In this document: piece by piece, positions 7,295 through 13,330 of the stretch
Layout: each line of letters opens with the position of its first letter
Position numbering within the stretch: the first letter of the stretch is position 1
Assembly (NCBI GenBank): GCA_035544635.1
Contig: DATKDQ010000268.1
Coordinates: forward strand, 1-13,330
From: DATAFT01 sp035544635
GTDB lineage: Bacteria > Acidobacteriota > Thermoanaerobaculia > Multivoradales > Multivoraceae
DNA: 13,330 nt
Direction of reading: 5' to 3'
Notes under the pieces: generated by a model
Seen by the model: only the letters and a program-made list of their open reading frames with translations
Told to the model about the DNA's origin: nothing
Database searches by the model: none
Program-made: the position numbers and the translations under genes

Positions 7295-9247
7295 TCACTG
7301 CGGGCCGATCCAGGGGGCGCGCACCGGCTGGCGTTGCTCGTAGAGCGTCAACCGGTGACGGCGGCGCTCGGAGGTCGACCCGCTCGACGCCTCCTCCTGA
7401 GCCAGCGCCCGTCGCTGCCAGACCGCAGCTTCTTCCCAGCGGCCCGCCTCGGCCAGAGCCATCGCCAGGGTCTCGAGGTGATCGACGGTGGGGTCGACCT
7501 CGACCACCCGCTCGGCGAGGACGATGGCGCGCTCGCCGTCGCGGACCGCGGGATCGGGGCAGGTAGCGAGGAGGCGCGCCAGCAGGTCGCCCAGCGCGGG
7601 GTGATCGGGCAGTCGGCCGACACTCGCTTCGAGGGACTCACGGGCGCGGCCATACCGGCCGGCCAGAACGAGCGTCATCCCCCGTCCCAGGTGAGCCCCG
7701 GCGTCCTCGGGGGAGAGCTCCACGAGCCGGCCGAACTCGTCCGCCGCCGGGGCGAGGTCGCCGCCGCGGGCGAGCTCCTCGGCCAGCGCAGCTCGCGCCG
7801 GCGCGCCGCCCGGGTCGAGGTCGACCGCGCTGCGCAGGTGCGCCAGGACCTGTTGGCGCGGCGTCCCGCGCGGGTCGAGCCGGGCCAGGAGGAGGTGCGC
7901 CTGGCTGCGCTCGCGATCGGCCCCCGCCGCCTGCTCGGCCACCGCCCGCAGATGTCGCTTCGCCGCTTCCAGGTTCCCGAGGTCGGCCTCGATCGCGCCG
8001 AGGGCGAGGCGGGCACCGGGGGTGGCGGCGTCGATGCTCAGCACCTGCTCGAGCTCCGCGATCGCCTCTGCCCGCCGCCCCTGCTGGGCCACGAGGCGAG
8101 CCCACAGCACGCGAGTCGGCAGGTGGTCGGGATCGATCTCCACCGCCCGCGTGAGATGGCGCACCGCCCCGTCGCCGTCTTCCCGCCGGCCGAGGATGAC
8201 GGCGAGATTGAAGTGGGCATCGAAGAAGTCGGGCCGCACCTCGATCGAGCGGCGCAGGTGGCGCTCGGCGTCGGCAAGCCGGCCGAGATCGATCAGGGCC
8301 CGCGCCAGGTTGTAGCGCGCATCGGCGTTGTCGGGGTCGGAGACGAGGAGCTCCTCGAAGGCACCGACGGCAAGCTCCGGACGACCGCGGCGTCGAGCCT
8401 CGACGCCGCGGAAGAGAAGCGCCCTCTGGCTCACGCTCAGGGCGTCGAGCCGGGCCGCCAGGGGATCGGGGAAGAGGATCGGCTGCTGCCGGTTCTTGGC
8501 GAGCTCCGCACGGGCCCGCTCGAGCTCGCCGAGCGCGCGGTACGCCATCCCCACGTGGTAGTGGACCAGGCTCCCCGCAGGCTGACCCGCAAGCGCAGCC
8601 TCGAAGTGGCCGGCGGCCGCCGCGGGGTCTCCGCGCGCCGCCACGATTCGACCGAGCCCGAAGCGGGCAGCCGAGCTCGACGGCTCGCGCTCGAGAGCAG
8701 CGGTGAAGGCGCGCTCGGCTTCGTCGAGCTCCTGCTCGCGGAGATGGAGGTCCCCGGAGCGCAGGAGCGCCGGCACGTCCCCGGGGCGCAGAGCGAGGGC
8801 CGCATCGACGCTCGCCCGCGCCTCCACGAGATCACCGTCCCGAACGTAGAGGATCGTCTGATAGTAGGGCCAACGGAAGTCGACGGGCTGGAGCGCCCGC
8901 ACCTGGCGGAGACAGGGCTCCGCAGCCGCCATCAACTCGTAGCGCAGGTACACGAGGCAGAGCTCGCCCAGGGCCTCGGTCACGTCGGCGCGGCGTGAGC
9001 CATCGGCCTGCATCCGCTCGACGGCCAACCGGCTCTCCTCCAACTGCTCTCGAACCGCCGGCTCGAAATCGTCGAGCACCGGGACCGGAATGGCGCCGAG
9101 GTCGGCGACGGCGGCCGCGGATGCGGGAGCCGTGGTGGGAGGGGAAGCCGGGTCCTGCGGCTGCCCCCACGCCGCCGGCGAGGCGCAGGCGAGGAGCAGC
9201 GCGATCCTCGGGGCGACGCGGGCCTGCGCGCGACGCCTGGAGCGCAC
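7295..9247 (-). CDS. Exported TPR protein
   Basis: A 650-residue exported protein made almost wholly of tetratricopeptide repeats (about 60-615), for example ADARYNLARALIDLGRLADAE and DAHFNLAVILGRREDGDGAV. The N-terminus (MRSRRRAQARVAPRIALLLACASPAAWG) is a signal peptide. It could be cut after Gly28, or lipidated at Cys21 given LLAC. WPYY (126) and PDPL (260) match the TPR protein at 707-1906 in order and spacing; this one has about 265 extra residues of TPR at its C-terminus, including LLATCPDPAVRDGERA, a pattern I recall from other long bacterial TPR proteins. The start is uncertain. The GTG at 9247 gives a compact signal peptide but no good Shine-Dalgarno and a 62-nt gap. A TTG at 9313 overlaps the upstream stop as TTGA, echoing the GTGA coupling of the other operon, and would give 672 residues. 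The second gene of its operon, probably a periplasmic scaffold for its propeller neighbour. Confidence 0.88.
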   Translation of the reverse strand: MRSRRRAQARVAPRIALLLACASPAAWGQPQDPASPPTTAPASAAAVADLGAIPVPVLDDFEPAVREQLEESRLAVERMQADGSRRADVTEALGELCLVYLRYELMAAAEPCLRQVRALQPVDFRWPYYQTILYVRDGDLVEARASVDAALALRPGDVPALLRSGDLHLREQELDEAERAFTAALEREPSSSAARFGLGRIVAARGDPAAAAGHFEAALAGQPAGSLVHYHVGMAYRALGELERARAELAKNRQQPILFPDPLAARLDALSVSQRALLFRGVEARRRGRPELAVGAFEELLVSDPDNADARYNLARALIDLGRLADAERHLRRSIEVRPDFFDAHFNLAVILGRREDGDGAVRHLTRAVEIDPDHLPTRVLWARLVAQQGRRAEAIAELEQVLSIDAATPGARLALGAIEADLGNLEAAKRHLRAVAEQAAGADRERSQAHLLLARLDPRGTPRQQVLAHLRSAVDLDPGGAPARAALAEELARGGDLAPAADEFGRLVELSPEDAGAHLGRGMTLVLAGRYGRARESLEASVGRLPDHPALGDLLARLLATCPDPAVRDGERAIVLAERVVEVDPTVDHLETLAMALAEAGRWEEAAVWQRRALAQEEASSGSTSERRRHRLTLYEQRQPVRAPWIGPQ

Positions 9248-9309
9248 CCCGCAGGCGGCGGGTGTCCCGCCAGGGGCCGCGATCGCGATCGTCCTCGGGA
9301 TGGAACGGC

Positions 9310-11106
9310 TCAAGGCTCGCGAAGAGCTCCCACGGCGGAAGGAGCGCCCGCCGCGCGGGGCGAGCGTCCGGTTCCCTGACGCACGCTCAGGTAGCGGCCG
9401 GGAGTGAGCTTCTCGAACTCCTCGACCGTGCCGTCCGGCCACGAGACGCTCAGGTCGACAGCCCCCTCGCCGGGCAGCGCGAAGAGCAGTCGCGGATCGC
9501 TGGCCGCCGAGAAGCTGCCGTCGGTGTGGACGCGTCCCGAACGCCGCCGCCCATCGGGCAGGACCAGGGCGGCAAGAGCCCCGTAGGCGTCGCGCTTGCC
9601 GGTCCGCTCGAGCAGACGCAGACCGAGCCAACGGCCGCCGGGCGAGCGCCGGTTGAGGAGGACTCGCATCGGACCCCCGTTGTTGGTTACGACGAGGTCC
9701 GGATCGCCATCGTTGTCGAGATCGCCCACCGCCAGGCCGCGGCCGACCCCTGCGAAGACCGGCCGCTCGCGCCGCGCCGCCGGCACCTCCTCGAACTCGC
9801 CGCCTCCGGTGCCGCGAAAGAGCTGGTTCGGGAGACTCAGGGGGTGGGGATCCCCCGCGTGCACCTGCTCCGGGATGCGGTGCACCGCGCCGTTCACGAC
9901 GAACAGGTCCTCGATGCCGTCGCCGTCGAAGTCGAGGATGGCGGCGCCGAAGCCGGTCATGCCCCAGCTCGGCCCCGCCAGCCCACTCGCCCAGGAGCCG
10001 TCGGTGAACATCCCTGAGCCGTCGTTGACATACAGCGTGTTGTACTCGCGCAGGAGGTGGGTCATGAACAGGTCGATCGCGCCGTCGCCGGTGAGATCCC
10101 CTGCCACCACCCCCATGCTCGCCTGCGGTTGGCCGTTGGCGTCGAGGGCGGCGCCTCGCAGCAACGCGTCCTCGATGAAGGTGCCGTCCCCCTGGTTGAC
10201 CCAGAGGTAGTTGGCCATCTGGTCGTTGGCAACGTAGAGGTCGATCCGTCCGTCGCTGTCGAAGTCGGCAGCCACCGCTCCGAGCGCGGTGGCCGCGGCG
10301 GCGGCGAGCCCGGCTCGCGCCGTCACGTCCTCGAACGTGCCATCGCCTCGGTTGCGCAGCAGCCGATGCCCCTCCGGCGGCTGGGCGAGCGGTCCGCAAT
10401 AGTCGAGCGTTCCGTTCGGCAGGAAGCAGGGCTGGTGGGTCGCCACCGTGAAGCGGTGGTAGTTGCCGACGAAGAGATCGAGCCAACCGTCGCCGTCGAA
10501 GTCGAAGAAGACTGCCGGCACGCTCCACCGCCGATCGTCCGCCCCGGCGGATGCGGTCACATCGGAAAAGGTCCCGTCCCCCAGGTTCCTCAACAGATGG
10601 TTCGATCCGAGATTGGTCGCGTACACGTCCACCCAGCCGTCGTTGTCGTAGTCACCGGTCGCCACGCCCATGTTGTAACCGGTCGCGGTGAGCCCGCTCG
10701 CCTCCGTCACGTCGGTGAAGCGCAAAACCCGCCTGCCGTCCGCTGCCGCCTCGAGATCGTTGCGAAAGAGCCGATGGGTGAGCGGCAGCGGGCCGGGGGG
10801 AGCGAATACCAGCTCCTCGAGCGAGGCATCGTCGATCAGGTTGCCCTGCCCGACATAGACGTCGAGGTCGCCGTCGTTGTCGTAATCGAAGAGCGCCACG
10901 CCCGGTCCCATGACCTCGGGCGTGTAGAGCTTCCCCGACATGCCGTTGAAATGGTGGAAAATGAGACCGACCTCGGCCGCCACCTCCTGGAATGCGGCCT
11001 CGCCTCCACCATCGGCGACGATCGGGCCCGGGCCGACGAGCAACACGAGCAAGAGGCACCTCGGGATCGAGCTCTGACGGCCGGGGCATCGCCGGATCCG
11101 ATCCAC
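9310..11106 (-). CDS. CRTAC1-like secreted FG-GAP/VCBS propeller with C-terminal ASPIC/UnbV domain
   Basis: A 598-residue exported propeller protein. The signal peptide hydrophobic core (CLLLVLLVGPGPIVA, 17-31) probably ends before Asp32; there is no lipobox. Seven Ca-binding blade motifs lie at about 74, 152, 202, 281, 337, 392 and 462; the fifth (DLTGDGAID) deviates from the pattern. The ASPIC/UnbV domain spans about 503-572 (SAASDPRLLFALPGEG, SVSWPDGTVEEF) and lacks the usual SYxSQND wording, so it is a divergent copy. After blade 3 only two cysteines (227, 237) remain of the three seen in the other operon; the first is replaced by Gly (VGNYH). The GTG at 11106 is the first usable start, four codons after an in-frame TAG; no convincing Shine-Dalgarno is seen. 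First gene of a two-gene operon with the TPR gene at 7295-9247 and divergent from the fused gene at 11235. Confidence 0.88.
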   Translation of the reverse strand: MDRIRRCPGRQSSIPRCLLLVLLVGPGPIVADGGGEAAFQEVAAEVGLIFHHFNGMSGKLYTPEVMGPGVALFDYDNDGDLDVYVGQGNLIDDASLEELVFAPPGPLPLTHRLFRNDLEAAADGRRVLRFTDVTEASGLTATGYNMGVATGDYDNDGWVDVYATNLGSNHLLRNLGDGTFSDVTASAGADDRRWSVPAVFFDFDGDGWLDLFVGNYHRFTVATHQPCFLPNGTLDYCGPLAQPPEGHRLLRNRGDGTFEDVTARAGLAAAAATALGAVAADFDSDGRIDLYVANDQMANYLWVNQGDGTFIEDALLRGAALDANGQPQASMGVVAGDLTGDGAIDLFMTHLLREYNTLYVNDGSGMFTDGSWASGLAGPSWGMTGFGAAILDFDGDGIEDLFVVNGAVHRIPEQVHAGDPHPLSLPNQLFRGTGGGEFEEVPAARRERPVFAGVGRGLAVGDLDNDGDPDLVVTNNGGPMRVLLNRRSPGGRWLGLRLLERTGKRDAYGALAALVLPDGRRRSGRVHTDGSFSAASDPRLLFALPGEGAVDLSVSWPDGTVEEFEKLTPGRYLSVRQGTGRSPRAAGAPSAVGALREP

Positions 11107-11234
11107 CTCGACAGACTATCGGCCGGCGGGCTCGCGGTCCATGACCCACCACCGGCAGCGACGTCGCAGGGGGCCCTGCGAGCCGGACCCGTGTATCCTC
11201 GACACCTACGCTCATTCTCGGCATCCGTTCAACC
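11107..11234. promoter_or_regulatory. Divergent intergenic region with palindrome
   Basis: This 128-nt region lies between divergent genes and must drive both. It contains a perfect inverted repeat, TCGCAGGG-GG-CCCTGCGA (11164-11181), placed like an operator between two promoters. For the plus-strand gene, TATCCT (11194-11199) is a possible weak -10 box 35 nt before the ATG, but no -35 match is seen. No ribosome binding site precedes the ATG at 11235. Function is inferred from position only. Confidence 0.4.
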
Positions 11235-13330
11235 ATGCGGTCATCGACCTTTTTCGGATCACGTTGCCGTCGCGGCGTGCCGGGCGTGTCGTGCGGCGTC
11301 CTCGTGCTCGTGCTCGTGCTCGCAGCCTGCGGCGGCGACTCGTCGAGACCGGCGGCCGCGAGGCCGGCATCGGCTGACGCCGCCGGCGCCACGGCCCGCA
11401 TGACGCCGGAGGAGAGCCACCGCAGGATGCTCCAGGTGCTCGACGAGATCCGCCGGCGGGCGAACCTCGAGAACCTCTGGCAGGGAGAGGGCGCGCTCGA
11501 CCTCGCACGCCAGCGGCTGGCGAACGTCGCGCCCGACGCCGATCCGGCGGCGCGGCACGCGGCGCTGCTCGAGGCCGGCCACCACGAGCTGCGGATGGGC
11601 AACGAGCCGGAGGCGATCGCGCGGTTCCGCGAGGCGTACGAGCTGCTCCCTCGCTTGGCGGGCAGGATCTCCGCCGACGAGCGCGCGCGCACGGCGTTTC
11701 GCTACGGAGTGTCCTGGCTGCGCCGGGGCGAGACCGCGAACTGCGCGAGCCGCCACGGCGCCGAGAGCTGCATCCTCCCCCTGCGCGGCGCGGGCATTCA
11801 CCAGGACCAGGAAGGCTCGCGCCACGCCATCCGTCTGTTCCGCGAGGTGATCGAGTCGACGCCGAAGCACTCGATCGTCCACGCCAAGGCGCTCTGGCTC
11901 CTGAACATCGCCCACATGACGCTCGGCGAGTATCCGCACGGCGTGCCCGAGGCCTACCGGATCCCGGAGGACGTCTTCGCGTCGGACCTCGAGTTCCCCC
12001 GGTTCGAGAACGTCGCGCCCGAGCTCGGCATCGGCGGATGGACCCTCTTCGGCAGCGTCATCGCCGACGACTTCGACGGCGACGGCTGGATCGACGTGAT
12101 GGTGACGGCGTCCGACATCGAGGGCCATCCGCGCTACTTCCGCAACAACCGCGACGGCACCTTCACCGAGCGCGGCAAGGAGGCCGGGCTCGAGGGCCTT
12201 CACGGCGGGCTCAACGCCATCCAGGCGGACTACGACAACGACGGCGACGTCGACGCCTTCATCCTGCGCGGCGCCTGGCTCTCGGTCGCGGGCCGCCATC
12301 CCAGCTCGCTCCTGCGCAACGACGGCGGCGGGGTCTTCACCGACGTCACCTTCCTGGCCGGCCTCGGCGACGAGCGGCTCCCCACCCAGACTGGAGCGTG
12401 GGCCGACTACGACAACGACGGCAACGTCGATCTCTACGTCGGCAGCGAGCACGGCGACCACCTCTTCGACGGCCCGTGCCGCCTCTACCGCAACTCGGGC
12501 GACGGCACCTTCACCGAGGTCGCGAAGGAGGCCGGGGTCGACCACCGCGGCTTCGTCAAGGGTGTGGTCTGGGGCGACTACGACGAGGACGGCTTCCCCG
12601 ACCTCTACGTGTCGACGCTCGGCGGGCCGAACCGGCTCTACCACAACAACCGCGACGGCACTTTCACCGACGTGGCGCCCCAGGCCGGCGTCGATCGCCC
12701 GATCTACAGCTTCCCGGTGTGGTTCTGGGACTTCGACAACGACGGCCACCTCGACCTCTACGTCCCCAGCTACAAGGGCGTGGTCGACGCCGTCGGGGTG
12801 GCGGCGATCAGCTACTTCGGCGCCGAGATCCCGTGGGAGCGCCCGGCCCTCTACCGGGGCGACGGGCGCGGCGGCTTCCGCGACGTCGCGGCGGACATGG
12901 GGCTCGACCGGTTCCACCTGCCGATGGGGGCCAACTTCGGCGACGTCGACGGCGACGGCTGGCTCGACTTCTACCTCGGCACCGGCTACCCGGACTACGA
13001 GGGGCTGCTGCCGAACGTGCTGTACCGAAACCTCGCGGGCCGCGGCTTCGCGGACGTGACCATGGCGGCCGGAGTCGGGCACCTGCAGAAGGGCCACGGC
13101 ATCGCGTTCTTCGACTACGACCACGACGGCGATCTCGACATCTACGCCCAGATGGGCGGCGCCTTCCCGGGCGACCGCTTCGCCGACGCGCTGTTCGCCA
13201 ACCCCGGCTTCGGCAACCACTGGATCGAGCTCGTACTCGAGGGGCGCCGGACCAACCGCTCCGCGATCGGGGCGCGGATCCGCGTCGACGTCGAGGAGAA
13301 CGGCAGGATGCGCTCGATTTACCGGGTGGT
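11235..13330 (+). CDS. Fused TPR-like plus CRTAC1 propeller lipoprotein (3' end outside window)
   Basis: The first 698 codons of a predicted lipoprotein; the gene continues past the window. The signal sequence ends in the canonical lipobox LAAC (Cys32) after a repetitive Val-Leu core. Residues about 58-235 are a helical TPR-like domain (for example ALLEAGHHELRMGNEPEAIARF and AFRYGVSWLRRGETANC). Within it lies a distinctive Cys pair, NC-x8-C followed by ILPL (170, 179). Residues about 256-645 form a propeller with seven Ca motifs at about 279, 332, 391, 448, 499, 570 and 627, such as DFDGDGWID, DYDEDGFPD and DVDGDGWLD. The start of an ASPIC/UnbV domain (SAIGARIRV, 676 on) is cut by the window end. 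The ATG at 11235 gives a good lipoprotein signal, though no Shine-Dalgarno is visible. It unites in one chain the two modules that are separate genes in the neighbouring operons. Confidence 0.9.
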   Translation, partial: MRSSTFFGSRCRRGVPGVSCGVLVLVLVLAACGGDSSRPAAARPASADAAGATARMTPEESHRRMLQVLDEIRRRANLENLWQGEGALDLARQRLANVAPDADPAARHAALLEAGHHELRMGNEPEAIARFREAYELLPRLAGRISADERARTAFRYGVSWLRRGETANCASRHGAESCILPLRGAGIHQDQEGSRHAIRLFREVIESTPKHSIVHAKALWLLNIAHMTLGEYPHGVPEAYRIPEDVFASDLEFPRFENVAPELGIGGWTLFGSVIADDFDGDGWIDVMVTASDIEGHPRYFRNNRDGTFTERGKEAGLEGLHGGLNAIQADYDNDGDVDAFILRGAWLSVAGRHPSSLLRNDGGGVFTDVTFLAGLGDERLPTQTGAWADYDNDGNVDLYVGSEHGDHLFDGPCRLYRNSGDGTFTEVAKEAGVDHRGFVKGVVWGDYDEDGFPDLYVSTLGGPNRLYHNNRDGTFTDVAPQAGVDRPIYSFPVWFWDFDNDGHLDLYVPSYKGVVDAVGVAAISYFGAEIPWERPALYRGDGRGGFRDVAADMGLDRFHLPMGANFGDVDGDGWLDFYLGTGYPDYEGLLPNVLYRNLAGRGFADVTMAAGVGHLQKGHGIAFFDYDHDGDLDIYAQMGGAFPGDRFADALFANPGFGNHWIELVLEGRRTNRSAIGARIRVDVEENGRMRSIYRV
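11301..11322 (+). repeat. Hexanucleotide tandem repeat in lipoprotein signal sequence
   Basis: CTCGTG occurs three times in tandem, plus a partial fourth copy (CTCG). It encodes the alternating Leu-Val hydrophobic core just before the lipobox. The unit is in frame, so gain or loss of a copy would change the core by two residues without a frameshift. Whether it varies is unknown. Confidence 0.7.

Noticed and set aside
7334..8998. Plus-strand 554-codon open frame opposite the second TPR gene
   Set aside because: It is a compositional shadow; the minus frame has unmistakable TPR repeats throughout.
9314..10528. Upstream extension of the second TPR gene to 1077 residues
   Set aside because: The added part is Arg-rich shadow sequence lying inside the FG-GAP gene at 9310-11106; only the part below about 9313 is credible.
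11742..11757. Possible heme c site at Cys170-His174
   Set aside because: The spacing is C-x3-H with no second Cys in the CxxCH arrangement.
11259..13220. Long minus-strand open frame opposite the fused propeller gene
   Set aside because: It reads as repeated VVVVVE-type strings, the antisense of DxDxDG codons. The plus frame has a lipobox and seven blade motifs.

Overview
This is a GC-rich, gene-dense window from a Gram-negative bacterium. It holds seven protein-coding genes (two cut by the window edges), one clear terminator and no RNA gene. The content is a large Oar-type TonB-dependent receptor with an N-terminal carboxypeptidase-regulatory-like domain, several FG-GAP/VCBS propellers with an ASPIC/UnbV domain (CRTAC1-like), and exported TPR proteins. 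This mix is typical of Acidobacteriota, perhaps the Thermoanaerobaculia/Holophagae side. That placement is an inference from gene content and base composition; other high-GC groups such as Planctomycetota are not excluded.

Layout. Positions 3729 down to 1 (minus strand) are a compact operon: a CRTAC1-like lipoprotein (1930-3729), then a membrane-anchored TPR protein (707-1906) after a 23-nt gap, then a second CRTAC1-like protein (1-710, 3' end outside the window) whose GTG start overlaps the TPR stop as GTGA. A 266-nt divergent intergenic region (3730-3995), with an unusual A/T-rich patch and small palindromes, separates it from the plus-strand TonB-dependent receptor (3996-7142). The receptor ends in a strong intrinsic terminator (7228-7269). 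Converging on it is a second minus-strand operon (11106 down to 7295): a CRTAC1-like protein followed by a long exported TPR protein. A 128-nt divergent region with a perfect 8-bp palindrome then leads to a plus-strand lipoprotein gene (11235 to the window end). That gene fuses a TPR-like helical domain and a seven-motif CRTAC1 propeller in one polypeptide.

How the genes may work together. The same pairing, a helical TPR module with a calcium-binding seven-bladed propeller, occurs three times: as separate genes in two operons and as one fused protein. All products carry export or membrane signals, and a TonB-dependent outer-membrane transporter sits between the copies. The simplest reading is a cell-envelope apparatus in which the TPR and propeller proteins form complexes, perhaps serving capture or uptake with the receptor, loosely like SusC with its helical SusD partner. 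The domain families, repeat counts, shared motifs and gene order are seen in the sequence. The joint function and the substrate are inference; nothing here identifies a ligand or an enzymatic activity.
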